NCBI GenBank assembly: GCA_017404335.1
Contig: JAFRCN010000004.1
Span: 62,001-126,000 of the forward strand
Direction: 5' to 3'
DNA from: Candidatus Saccharimonadota bacterium
GTDB lineage: Bacteria; Patescibacteriota; Saccharimonadia; Saccharimonadales; Saccharimonadaceae
Length of the DNA: 64,000 nucleotides
The notes under the pieces are model-generated. The model was not told the DNA's origin, made no database searches, and worked only from the letters and a program-made list of their open reading frames with translations. Below, piece after piece: positions 42,131-50,386 of this stretch. The first letter of the stretch is position 1. Each line of letters begins with the position of its first letter. The translations under genes and the position numbers were made by a program.

Positions 42131-43186
42131 ATGCAAGACATGAAACAGTTGTATTTGGAAGATATTAAAAAGACAATCGAATCGTTCGTTACTATTGAAT
42201 CGATAAAGAACTGGACTTTTTTCATAACTGGTGCGAATGGATTAATCGGAAGTTTTCTGATTGATATATTGATGTACTTGAACGCGAATAATGATTCAAA
42301 TATCACGATAATCGCTAACTCACGTAGTAAAGAAAAACTAGAAAAGCGGTTTCCTGATTATGTATCAGATAAACATTTCAAGTATTACATCGGCGATATT
42401 AATAAACCTATTAATTGTGACGAAAAGGTCGATTTTATCGTAAACTGTGCAAGCAATACTCATCCCGTAGGATATGCGACTGACCCAATTGGGACTATCA
42501 TGACAAATATCCAAGGGACGGCGAATGTACTGGATTTTGCGACGAAATGCAAAACCGCTAAAACTATATTTTTATCGAGCGTAGAGATCTATGGTGAGAA
42601 TATTTATAATATAGAACGGTTTAAAGAAGATGAGATGGGGTATATTAATTGCAATTCTTTGCGAGCTGGATATAATGAAGCAAAAAGATGCGGAGAGACG
42701 CTGTGCCAAGCATATATCGAAAAAAATGGGATTGATGTTTCGATTCTGAGGTTACCGAGGACTTATGGACCGACGATGAAAATGGATGATTCAAAGGCTT
42801 TGTCGCAGTTTATTTTGAAGGCGGCGGCTGGCGAGGATATTGTTTTGAAGAGCCGAGGCGAACAGTATTTTTCGTATTTATATGTGGCGGATGTGGTAGG
42901 TGGGATATTGAAATGTCTAGTGGCGGGGAAGTGTGGCGAGGCGTATAACCTTGGAAATATCGAGTCTGATATTAGGTTGAAGGATTTAGCTGAGATGGTG
43001 GCGGAGATTGCAGGAGTGAAGGTGGTATATGATTTACCTGACGAAAAAGAAGCAAAGGGGTTCTCAAAAGCAACAGTCGCAAGATTGGATTATTCGAAGG
43101 CAGAGCATGAACTTGAGTTTCATCCTCGAGTCGACATTGAAAACGGTGTACGAAGAACGATTGCGGTTTTACGTGAAAAACGATAG
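42131..43186 (+). CDS. NAD-dependent epimerase/dehydratase (extended SDR)
   Basis: 351 aa. Rossmann GxxGxxG as TGANGLIGS (33-41) and the catalytic YNEAK (YxxxK) with the upstream LSSVEIYG. Likely acts on a nucleotide-activated sugar or alcohol together with the preceding cytidylyltransferase; the pairing recurs in teichoic-acid-type loci. It is the last gene of the polysaccharide operon before the accessory island. Confidence 0.9.
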   Translation: MQDMKQLYLEDIKKTIESFVTIESIKNWTFFITGANGLIGSFLIDILMYLNANNDSNITIIANSRSKEKLEKRFPDYVSDKHFKYYIGDINKPINCDEKVDFIVNCASNTHPVGYATDPIGTIMTNIQGTANVLDFATKCKTAKTIFLSSVEIYGENIYNIERFKEDEMGYINCNSLRAGYNEAKRCGETLCQAYIEKNGIDVSILRLPRTYGPTMKMDDSKALSQFILKAAAGEDIVLKSRGEQYFSYLYVADVVGGILKCLVAGKCGEAYNLGNIESDIRLKDLAEMVAEIAGVKVVYDLPDEKEAKGFSKATVARLDYSKAEHELEFHPRVDIENGVRRTIAVLREKR

Positions 43187-43200
43187 CGTTTTTAGGGCTA

Positions 43201-43256
43201 GCATAAGCGAGGGGTAGGGGGTTGTAATATCTGGGATGGTGTGGTAAGTTTGGCGT
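43201..43256 (+). promoter_or_regulatory. Conserved 56-bp promoter repeat, copy 1
   Basis: Begins GCATAAGCG, then GGGGTAGGGGGTTG. -35 TTGTAA (43222-43227), 17-nt spacer, -10 TAAGTT (43245-43250), 6 nt to the ATG. It shares 44 of 56 positions with copy 2 (44407-44462), with identical spacing. Confidence 0.75.
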
Positions 43257-43649
43257 ATGAAAAAGAATGGAAGAAATGGGAGGATTATTATCCCTGCCAA
43301 CAGGAAGCCTTGGCCTCACGAGCTGAGGACTGCAAGGATGCTTGCCGTTGCTGGATACTGTGTTGAGTTTTTGTCTGAAAAAAATTTGCACGCTCCAGAT
43401 ATCCTTTTGAATGGTGTAGAATATGAGATCAAATCTCCAGAAACTGGAAAAACGTCTTCATTGGAGCAATCAATCAGAACAGGACTTAAGCAATGCCCGA
43501 ATGTGATTATCGACTCTTCACGCATGAAAATGCATGATGACCGAGTATGTAGGTTTCTTATAAAAAAATGCCGTGAGCAGAAACAGATTAAGAAAATGAT
43601 TCTCGTGACGAAAACTGGCAACATAATTGACATTTTTGAGCTATTCTGA
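43257..43649 (+). CDS. PD-(D/E)XK nuclease-like protein (CdiA-CT tRNase type), copy 1
   Basis: 130 aa. PHE (20-22), D48 in APDILLNG and E57-I-K59 form the PD-(D/E)XK pattern found in contact-dependent-inhibition tRNase toxins. It has no delivery domain, no signal peptide and no recognisable immunity gene next to it. It has the same motif order as the second copy at 44463, though the sequences have diverged. Leaderless by promoter spacing. A toxin role is inferred from family; a free-standing housekeeping nuclease is possible. Confidence 0.72.
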   Translation: MKKNGRNGRIIIPANRKPWPHELRTARMLAVAGYCVEFLSEKNLHAPDILLNGVEYEIKSPETGKTSSLEQSIRTGLKQCPNVIIDSSRMKMHDDRVCRFLIKKCREQKQIKKMILVTKTGNIIDIFELF

Positions 43650-43714
43650 TAGTATTATAAGTAACGAAGTCCTTGCAGGGCGCAGTATGCACTTAGCGCG
43701 AGGACTTCTTTTTT
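43627..43714 (+). ncRNA. Promoter-driven short hairpin RNA after nuclease copy 1
   Basis: TTGACA (43627-43632), 17 nt and TAGTAT (43650-43655) lie in the 3' end of the nuclease gene. From about 43662 a compact hairpin follows: GAAGTCCT (43666-43673) with AGGACTTC (43701-43708), enclosing GCGC/GCGC, then a T run. It could be simply the gene terminator; the good promoter just before it suggests a separate RNA of about 50 nt. Confidence 0.5.
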
Positions 43715-43739
43715 GTTATTTATGATAAGATGGAATAGT

Positions 43740-44267
43740 ATGTCACATGTTTCGAAAAATAATCGTAAAAATGTTTGGAAGATTATTTCCGTATTGTTAG
43801 TGATTGTTTGGATGGTGATGATTTTTGTGATGTCGAATTTTCCGGCGGAGGTGTCGGATAGGCAAAGTGGCGTAGTAGTGGAGCTGACGAAAAAGATTTT
43901 TAATATCTCGACTGAGCAATCGGAGTTATTAGACAATTTGACGACTATTGTGCGGAAGTGTGGGCACGCTTTTGAGTATTTTGTGTTGGGCGTATTGCTG
44001 CTGAATATGCTTCGGCAGTTTTGGTCCGCGAAGCGTAAGGGCGGGTGGGCGAGGTATTGGTATTTGGCGGTGGTTGGTGCATCCATCTATGCAGTGACGG
44101 ATGAGGTGCACCAGGCTTTTGTGCCGGGGCGTTCGTGCGAGCTGCGTGATGTCATAATTGACACCGTGGCTGCTGGTGTGGGGGTGGGAGTGGTGATGCT
44201 AATTAGGCGATGGCGGAAGGCCTTCAGCAATCGGGAAGATAAACAATTAATTGATGGTGTAGCATGA
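43740..44267 (+). CDS. VanZ-like membrane protein
   Basis: 175 aa with four membrane segments (about 12-34, 68-88, 101-121, 135-153). The VanZ-family residues appear in KCGHAFEYFVLG and DEVHQAFVPGRSCELRDVIIDTVAAGVG. The family gives low teicoplanin resistance in enterococci, but its members are widespread and of unclear function. Start at 43740 is set by TAAGAT (43726-43731), 8 nt upstream; an earlier ATG precedes the promoter. Confidence 0.85.
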   Translation: MSHVSKNNRKNVWKIISVLLVIVWMVMIFVMSNFPAEVSDRQSGVVVELTKKIFNISTEQSELLDNLTTIVRKCGHAFEYFVLGVLLLNMLRQFWSAKRKGGWARYWYLAVVGASIYAVTDEVHQAFVPGRSCELRDVIIDTVAAGVGVGVVMLIRRWRKAFSNREDKQLIDGVA

Positions 44268-44270
44268 TTT

Positions 44271-44377
44271 CGGTTGGGCGTGTTTTTGGGGAAATACGTC
44301 TAACCGTAAAAACAAGAAAAGTTCGCCCCTGTCGAATTACGGTTAAGCGTATATTGACAAAAATACGTCTAACCGTA
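44271..44377. repeat. Four alternating copies of an ACGTCTAACCGTA motif
   Basis: Copies at 44292-44308 and 44361-44377 are identical over 17 bp (AAATACGTCTAACCGTA). Inverted copies lie at 44337-44352 (TTACGGTTAAGCGTAT) and, more weakly, 44271-44283 (CGGTTGGGCGTGT). Neighbours can pair as two hairpins. Nothing codes here. They may be operator sites of the island or remnants of a mobile element. Confidence 0.7.
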
Positions 44378-44406
44378 GGATTTGATTACTTTGCTAATGA
44401 TTTTTT

Positions 44407-44462
44407 GCATAAGCGTGGGGTAGGGGGTTGAAGATTTTGGGGTGATGTGGTAGGTTCGTTGT
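44407..44462 (+). promoter_or_regulatory. Conserved 56-bp promoter repeat, copy 2
   Basis: -35 TTGAAG (44428-44433), 17-nt spacer, -10 TAGGTT (44451-44456), 6 nt to the ATG. A third partial copy of the G-rich block (GCGTAAGCG, GGGGTGGGGGTTGAAG) lies at 44966-44991 ahead of the ORF6N gene. Confidence 0.75.
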
Positions 44463-44876
44463 ATGAAAACAATAGAGTTGAAACAGGTGCCGAAGAATCG
44501 GCAAGGGGGTTTTCATAAAAACGGCATCCGTTTAGAGCCACATGAGGAACGGACTGCGGAGTTTCTTACATTGTATGGTTTTAATATTGAAGTAATACGA
44601 CCGATGAATACGCCGGAGGTACATAATCCTGATATTCTGATGAGCGGTACGATTTGGGAAATGAAGGCGCCAGAGTCTTCAAATCTTAAGACAATTAAGA
44701 AAAGAATACATGAGACATCAGAGCAGCCTAATCATCTCGTGCTTGATTTACGGAAGACTAGAAAGGATTATGAAAAAGTTGAGAGAGATGCGATTCGGCG
44801 TTTTCAAACAAACGCAGACTTAAGAAGAATGATCCTAATTACAAATGAGAAGAAAATACTAGATTTTAAAAAGTAA
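44463..44876 (+). CDS. PD-(D/E)XK nuclease-like protein (CdiA-CT tRNase type), copy 2
   Basis: 137 aa. PHE (26-28), D57 in NPDILMSG, E66-M-K68, then a basic helical segment with RKTRKDYEK and a final hydrophobic strand RRMILITNEKKIL. Same motif order as copy 1. No immunity gene, no secretion signal. Its promoter repeat implies co-regulation with copy 1. Confidence 0.75.
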   Translation: MKTIELKQVPKNRQGGFHKNGIRLEPHEERTAEFLTLYGFNIEVIRPMNTPEVHNPDILMSGTIWEMKAPESSNLKTIKKRIHETSEQPNHLVLDLRKTRKDYEKVERDAIRRFQTNADLRRMILITNEKKILDFKK

Positions 44877-44882
44877 CTGTGG

Positions 44883-44945
44883 TATAATGATGAGTATTGA
44901 GGGCGACCCCGTGGTTAAGTCCGCGAGGCCAAGCCCTCTTTTTTG
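44883..44945 (+). ncRNA. Promoter-driven short hairpin RNA after nuclease copy 2
   Basis: TGG-TATAAT (44883-44888) directly follows the nuclease stop. Transcription from about 44895 would give a RNA of about 50 nt folding as GAGGGC (44899-44904) with GCCCTC (44933-44938), an inner CGTGG/CCGCG stem, and a TTTTTT tail. It mirrors the arrangement after copy 1. A plain terminator is the alternative reading. Confidence 0.5.
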
Positions 44946-44965
44946 TGTTTTTATTTTTGTTTTTA

Positions 44966-44991
44966 GCGTAAGCGTGGGGTGGGGGTTGAAG
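44966..44991 (+). promoter_or_regulatory. G-rich promoter repeat, partial copy 3
   Basis: GCGTAAGCG, then GGGGTGGGGGTTGAAG, as in copies 1 and 2, but the downstream half is not conserved and no clear -10 follows. About 50 nt before the ORF6N start. Confidence 0.55.
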
Positions 44992-45040
44992 TATTTTTTA
45001 AACTATGATAGAAGTCTCTACAAGATAAATGGGAGATTTT

Positions 45041-46126
45041 ATGGTTAAAAAAGATAAGGAGAGTGATAAAAGCGAATCATCTGCAATTATTAGTGAGTCG
45101 ATGATCCGGGATAAGATATATACAATTCGTGGACAGCGGGTAATGTTGGATGCGGATTTGGCAGTAATATATGGGTACGAGACTAAGGCATTTAATTGAC
45201 AGGTAAAGAACAACATCGAAAAATTCGAAGGGGAGGATTTTATGTTTCAATTGACACGTAATGAAGTGCGAAGCCTTTTGAGGTGCAAAAATTGCACCTC
45301 ACGAAATGTCGCACTGTTTAGCGGCAATGAAGGTGGTACTCGATATTTACCATACGCTTTTACCGAACAAGGAATCTACATGCTAATGACGGTACTACGA
45401 GGAGAGCTTGCAACAAAGCAAAGTAGAGCGTTAATCAGAATGTTTAAGCAAATGAAGGATTATGTTTTAGATAATCAGGAAAAATTGGACTATCGGAGCA
45501 ATCTTCAACTTGCATTAAAAGAGATTGGCGATTTACAAAGTATAAAAAAGTTAAATAATGATATCATCCGAATAGACAATCAGATTTCTGATGTTAATGA
45601 GAGACTTAATAATACCGTTACTAAATCTGAGATTTCACCGATTTTGCTAGATTTTAAGAATGGTGTAATACAAAAGGAATTTGTGATTATGGGTGGTGAA
45701 CTATTAAAAGCAACAGATGTGTATACTGATTTGTATGCTAGTGCGAAGAAAAGCATTTATCTAATCGATAATTACATTAGCATCAAGACGCTCCGACATT
45801 TTTGTAAAGTAAAAGATGGCGTTGAAATAACGGTGTTTAGTGACAATTTAGGGAACTATCTACACTCTAGCGATTTAGAAGATTTTAAGAAAGAATTTCC
45901 ACGAATTAACTTGAATTTTATCAGGTCAGAAAATGCAATACACGACAGGTTTATTATATTAGACTACAAAGAAAAAGACGAGAAAATTTATGTGTGTGGC
46001 GCTTCAGAAAAGGACGCTGGGAAAAAACTGACGACGATAAAACTTTTTGACGATCCTGGGTTGGCAAGCATAGTACATGATGTGGTGAAAAGACTTAAGA
46101 TTAATCCGAGTTTACAGTTGGAGTAG
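45041..46126 (+). pseudogene. ORF6N-domain protein with PLD-like C-terminus, broken by an in-frame TGA
   Basis: The frame opens at ATG 45041 (GGGAG upstream) and encodes a typical ORF6N start (IYTIRGQRVMLDADLAVIYGYETKAFN), hits TGA at 45197-45199, and continues in the same frame with QVKNNIEKFEGEDFMFQLTRNE. A restart is possible at ATG 45242 behind GGGGAGG, giving 294 aa. The C-terminal half has a PLD/TIR-neighbour-like domain with IHDRFIILDY (H-D-R variant of HxK). ORF6N proteins are phage- or mobile-element-linked DNA-binding proteins. A single base change explains the stop. Confidence 0.78.
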
Positions 46127-46225
46127 ATTATGTTTAAGCTTGAATTTTTGGGGAAAATGGGGTATAATTTGTCAGCATTTGAGCGATTTTATTCGTTCGA
46201 CGGATTGTGATATTATATATAATAT

Positions 46226-47431
46226 ATGAAGACCCTGTTTAGAGTTTTGAGAGTTCTGTTATTGGTCGCGCAGGCGGTCGTGGCGGGGATTTTGGTGTTT
46301 TCGCTTGTACGGATGAATATTTTGGGGTCAAGATGGATTGTACTAATCATCGCGGGGCTAGTCGGGGTGTTTATGCTCTGTGCGCTGGGGCTAATGCTAG
46401 CCTATCGGGCGGAGAAAAAGAAGGCAAGAATCGACGGAGAAAATGGGGTGCCGAAGATAAAAACCGGGATAATAATTACTAGAGTTGCTTGCGGAGTTTT
46501 GTCTATTGCGTCGATTGTTGAGTGCGTGTTTCTATATCAATATACTGAGTCGATTAACCATCTTTTTGACAAGATTTCGGTAGCCGCGCCGGAAGGTGAG
46601 GAAAAGGAGGAAGCTGGCGAGTTCGAAAAGCCGTTTATTGTTTATATTTCGGGGAGCGATTCGCGCGAGAATGTTGAAGACCCGACAGCGCGCTCGGATG
46701 TCAATATCGTAGCCGTAGTTAATCCAAAGAAGGGGAAAATTCTACTCGCGTCGGTACCGCGCGATACTTATGTGCAACTACATGGTACGGAAGGACTAAA
46801 GGACAAGTTGACGCACGCGGGGCTTAGGATGTATTATGACGCCGATATGAGTAAACTGACAATGGAAGATTATTTGGGGATTAAGATTGATTATACGGTA
46901 AAGGTGAGTTTTGATACGGTGGTGAGTGTGGTTGATGAACTTGGTGGGGTGGAGATATTTTCAGATACAGCGTTAAATCTTAAAGTGGAGAAAAAGAATA
47001 AAACGTGCCATATAATATATGGTTTACAAACGGTGGATGGGGATTGCGCGCTGAGGTTTTCGCGTGAACGGAAGTCATATTATCGAGGCGATAAGCATCG
47101 AGGCGAAAACCAGCAGGAAGTTTTGACCGGTATTATCAACAAGCTGTCGAGCTCGCGAGATTATGTTTTAAAACTCCCGACGATTTTGGAAATTGCGGCG
47201 GATTCGTTTGAAACTTCGTTTAGTCGAGACGAGATTACGACGCTGATTCGGAAGCAACTTGAGGAATCGATTGCTTGGCAAGTCGAGTCGGTTTCGGTAG
47301 ATGGAGAAGGACAACTATTGCCAACCTATACCTATCCGGAGATGGAGCTTTATGTGATGATTGCGGACGAGGAATCACTTGCGGGAGTGAAGAGCAGAAT
47401 AAACGAATACTTAGAGACTGACAAAAAATAA
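46226..47431 (+). CDS. LytR-CpsA-Psr (LCP) family phosphotransferase
   Basis: 401 aa. Two or three N-terminal membrane helices (about 5-28, 36-58, 80-100) precede an LCP domain: IVYISGSDSRENVEDPTARSDVN, LLASVPRDTYVQL and a late RFSRERKSYYRGDKHRGENQQ with catalytic Arg residues. LCP enzymes attach lipid-linked glycopolymers to peptidoglycan, which fits the surface polysaccharide locus upstream and the kinase downstream. AT-rich promoter with TATAAT immediately before the ATG. Confidence 0.94.
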   Translation: MKTLFRVLRVLLLVAQAVVAGILVFSLVRMNILGSRWIVLIIAGLVGVFMLCALGLMLAYRAEKKKARIDGENGVPKIKTGIIITRVACGVLSIASIVECVFLYQYTESINHLFDKISVAAPEGEEKEEAGEFEKPFIVYISGSDSRENVEDPTARSDVNIVAVVNPKKGKILLASVPRDTYVQLHGTEGLKDKLTHAGLRMYYDADMSKLTMEDYLGIKIDYTVKVSFDTVVSVVDELGGVEIFSDTALNLKVEKKNKTCHIIYGLQTVDGDCALRFSRERKSYYRGDKHRGENQQEVLTGIINKLSSSRDYVLKLPTILEIAADSFETSFSRDEITTLIRKQLEESIAWQVESVSVDGEGQLLPTYTYPEMELYVMIADEESLAGVKSRINEYLETDKK

Positions 47432-47491
47432 GCATAAAAAATACCATTTTTTGAATTTTGTGCTATAATAGGGAAAAAGAAAAGCATATCT

Positions 47492-48859
47492 ATGGAAGAA
47501 ATAAATATTAAAGATTTTGTGGTTTATTTAAAGCGCTATATTTTGGCGTTCATTATTACGATTGCGGTTGCGGTGGCTGGGGCGGCGGTTTACGACACCA
47601 CGTTTAAAAAACCGATTTACCAAGCGCAGACGACGATTGTTGTAGCAAAGTCTGGCGACGCTGAGGCGAGTGTGGCGACGACTTTAAACGATATTAATGC
47701 GAGTCAGAAGTTAGTGGCAACTTATAGTGAGATTGCAAAAAGTGAGTTAGTCTTAAATAAAGTAATTGATAATTTGAGTTTACGAATTCATACGAAAGAT
47801 TTAAGTAAAAGAATTACGATTAAACCGGTTGACGATACCTCGATTATTAGTATTACGGTTAAGGATTTAGAGGCTAATTCTTCGGCGACGATTGCGAATG
47901 AGATTGCAAAAGTTTTTTCGGAAGAAATTGGAAACATTTACAAGGATAGAACTTATAATGTAAGTCAGCTTAGCGTTGCAGTAGCGCCAAGCGCGCCTTC
48001 GAATAATACTTTGACGCGTGATTTAATTTTGGCGGTAGCGGTGGCGATTCTAGCGGTCGGTGGGTTTGCTTTTCTTAGATTTTATCTTGACGATACGGTT
48101 AAACATCGTGACGATGTGGAGAAAATATTTAAATTACCGGTTGCGGGTAGCATCTCGAAGAGTGATATGAAGATGAAAACTAGTGAGCTGATGGTCGCTA
48201 AATACCCGAAATCGATTGTTTCGGAAAACATTAAGAGTTTAAGAACGAATCTTCAATTTACGGCGGTGGATAAGAATTTAAAAACTATTTTAGTGACTAG
48301 TACGAACGCAGAAGAAGGGAAAAGCTTTGTAGCATCGAATCTTGCGATTTCGTTCGCGCAGGCAGATAAAAGAGTGCTTCTAGTGGATTGTGATTTAAGA
48401 AAAGGCCGCGTGCATCGACTGTTCAAGCTATTCAATAATGGTGGGTTGTCTAACCTTTTGACTGATAATCTGAAAAATTTTGCTAGTTATATTCGTCCGA
48501 CCAATATTAATAATTTAGACGTTATTACTTGCGGGACTTACCCACCGAACCCGAGTGAGCTTTTGGCTTCGCAAAAAAATCGAAGGTTGATTTCGGCGCT
48601 CAGGAAGTATTACGATATTATTATATTTGATGGCGCTCCGGTTGGAGGATTGGCGGACTCGGTAATTCTTTCGAGCTTTGTGGACGAGACTTTGATCGTG
48701 GTAAAAGATGGTAATACTTCGCGGAACGACTTAATGGCGGTGCGGGATTCGCTCGAGAAAGTTGGAGCGAAGATTGCCGGTGTGGTGTTTAATATAGTAA
48801 GTCATAAATCATCGAAATATTATTATTACGCTAGCGATTCCGAGCAAGATATTAAATGA
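47492..48859 (+). CDS. Wzz-type chain-length regulator fused to a BY-kinase (CpsC-CpsD)
   Basis: 455 aa. Wzz domain with two membrane helices (about 17-35 and 172-192) and the periplasmic part between, then a tyrosine kinase of BY type: Walker A-like STNAEEGKS, LLVDCDLRKGRVH (Walker A') and IIIFDGAPVGG (Walker B). The C-terminus has a Tyr cluster (KYYYYAS), the usual autophosphorylation site. In Firmicutes these are two proteins; here they are joined. -10 TATAAT at 47464-47469 with a 22-nt leader. Confidence 0.93.
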   Translation: MEEINIKDFVVYLKRYILAFIITIAVAVAGAAVYDTTFKKPIYQAQTTIVVAKSGDAEASVATTLNDINASQKLVATYSEIAKSELVLNKVIDNLSLRIHTKDLSKRITIKPVDDTSIISITVKDLEANSSATIANEIAKVFSEEIGNIYKDRTYNVSQLSVAVAPSAPSNNTLTRDLILAVAVAILAVGGFAFLRFYLDDTVKHRDDVEKIFKLPVAGSISKSDMKMKTSELMVAKYPKSIVSENIKSLRTNLQFTAVDKNLKTILVTSTNAEEGKSFVASNLAISFAQADKRVLLVDCDLRKGRVHRLFKLFNNGGLSNLLTDNLKNFASYIRPTNINNLDVITCGTYPPNPSELLASQKNRRLISALRKYYDIIIFDGAPVGGLADSVILSSFVDETLIVVKDGNTSRNDLMAVRDSLEKVGAKIAGVVFNIVSHKSSKYYYYASDSEQDIK

Positions 48860-49566
48860 TAGATATACACTCGCATATTATTCCGGGAGTCGACGATGGG
48901 GCGGAGACTTTGGTTGATAGTGTGGAAATTATAAGGGAGTTAGCATCTCAAGGGGTGACGGATATTATTGCGACGCCACACTTCGTCGAGGGGTCGGTTT
49001 ATGAATCGCCGAGGGAGAAGAATAAAGAACTTTTTAGGGAACTTCTTCAGCTACTTAAGGAGCGTGAAGTCGACGTAAACCTTTATCTAGGAAATGAAAT
49101 TTATATTACGGAGCGAATTGATCAACTAATCAAGGACGGGATGGTTTCGACCTTAGCGGATAGCAAGTATATTTTAGTTGAACTTCCGTTAAATGGCGAG
49201 TATTCGAATTATGAAGATATTTTAGAAAGTTTAGGGTATTTCGGGTATCAAGTGATTCTGGCACATCCAGAGAGGTATGGGATTTTTCAGGAAGATTATT
49301 CCAGGCTAATGAATCTATGCGAGATGGGGATTTTACTACAATGTAATATCGGAAGCGTGATAGGAAAATATGGAAAAGACGTCAAAAAACAAGTCAAAAG
49401 ATTGATGAAGGAAAAGAGAGTGTTTTGTTTTGGGAGCGACATGCACCATGCGCGGGGTAAGAACGAGATTGTTCGGGCGATGAAAAAAATGCGAAAGTAT
49501 TATAACGATAGTGAACTAGAGCGGGTTTTGGTAAAAAATCCGCGAAGCATCTTGAAAAATTCTTAA
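48856..49566 (+). CDS. PHP-type tyrosine phosphatase CpsB/CapC
   Basis: 236 aa. Metal-binding DIHSHIIPGVDDG at the N-terminus, TPHF, EIYI and AHPERY, and a late FGSDMHHARG. It removes phosphate from the BY-kinase encoded just upstream (ATGA overlap), setting capsule chain length or export. Confidence 0.94.
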   Translation: MIDIHSHIIPGVDDGAETLVDSVEIIRELASQGVTDIIATPHFVEGSVYESPREKNKELFRELLQLLKEREVDVNLYLGNEIYITERIDQLIKDGMVSTLADSKYILVELPLNGEYSNYEDILESLGYFGYQVILAHPERYGIFQEDYSRLMNLCEMGILLQCNIGSVIGKYGKDVKKQVKRLMKEKRVFCFGSDMHHARGKNEIVRAMKKMRKYYNDSELERVLVKNPRSILKNS

Positions 49567-49574
49567 AGGTGTGC

Positions 49575-49764
49575 TATAATGGAAGGGTTATACCTAGACG
49601 AAAGGATAGGTCCGCTTCTTGAATTGCGGAAACCGGCCTATAAGTCTAGTTTTAATCGTGCGTTTTGCTTGGTGTACAGAGGCAAAACTCACAAAAAAGC
49701 GCTTATAGGGCGCGTGGAGAAAACCTAGAATCATCTAGGGGTAAAATTAAAGGAAAGGAATAGG
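49575..49764 (+). promoter_or_regulatory. Promoter and structured leader of the ribosomal operon
   Basis: TGC-TATAAT (49575-49580), start near 49587, leader about 178 nt. Domain 1: CTAGAC (49594-49599) with GTCTAG (49644-49649), ATAGG/CCTAT and TCCGC/GCGGA nested inside. Domain 2: GTTTTGC (49662-49668) with GCAAAAC (49682-49688). Domain 3: CCTAGA (49724-49729) with TCTAGG (49734-49739). CCTAGA occurs twice and TCTAG twice, so 5' and 3' domains can exchange partners. A ribosomal-protein-binding autoregulatory leader is likely; the ligand is unknown. Confidence 0.75.
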
Positions 49765-50385
49765 ATGCAAGTCATTCTCGGCACCAAAATTGGTATGACC
49801 CAGATTATCGGCGAAGATGGTGTAGTTACTCCGGTGACTATTCTGCAAGCCGGTCCGTGCGCAGTGACTCAGATAAAAACTGTCGAAACCGACGGTTATA
49901 ATGCTGTGCAAGTGGGCTACGGTCAGGGTAAGAATCTGAGCAAGTCGGTTTCCGGCCACGTAAAAAAGGCTGGTGAAAATATTAATCCTAAAGTCTTGAA
50001 GGAGTTTCGCGTTGAGGCGGTTCCGGAAGGCATGAAGCTTGGGGATACCCTGACGGTCGAAAGTTTCAAGTTAGGGGATAAGGTTGCAGTGACTGGTACG
50101 AGTAAAGGTAAGGGGTATGCTGGTACGGTAAAGCGCTGGAACTTTAACGAATCTCGCAATACACATGGTTTTAAGGGCGACATTCGTAAAGTTGGTTCGA
50201 TTGGTTCGATGTATCCGCAGAAAGTTTGGAAAGGTAAGAAAATGCCTGGACGAATGGGACACGATACGGTTACGGTTAAGAATTTAATAGTAGCTTATAT
50301 CGATGCGGAAAATAATCTAATCGGCCTAAAGGGCGCAGTGCCTGGCCCGCGCAAAGGAATCGTAAGCGTAGAGGGAAAGGAGTAA
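49765..50385 (+). CDS. rplC: 50S ribosomal protein L3
   Basis: 206 aa. ILGTKIGMTQI, VTGTSKGKGYAGTVKRWNF and KMPGRMGHDTVTVKN are canonical. First gene of the operon here; rpsJ (S10), which usually precedes it, is absent from this locus. AAAGGAAAGG before the ATG. Confidence 0.98.
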   Translation: MQVILGTKIGMTQIIGEDGVVTPVTILQAGPCAVTQIKTVETDGYNAVQVGYGQGKNLSKSVSGHVKKAGENINPKVLKEFRVEAVPEGMKLGDTLTVESFKLGDKVAVTGTSKGKGYAGTVKRWNFNESRNTHGFKGDIRKVGSIGSMYPQKVWKGKKMPGRMGHDTVTVKNLIVAYIDAENNLIGLKGAVPGPRKGIVSVEGKE

Positions 50386-50386
50386 T

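Noticed and set aside
45197-45199. UGA read as an amino acid (code 25) in the ORF6N gene
   Set aside because: TGA is the normal stop of many genes here (rarA, the M16 peptidase, the GT4 and EpsG genes, the Wzz/BY-kinase) and prfB is intact; code-25 lineages have lost RF2.
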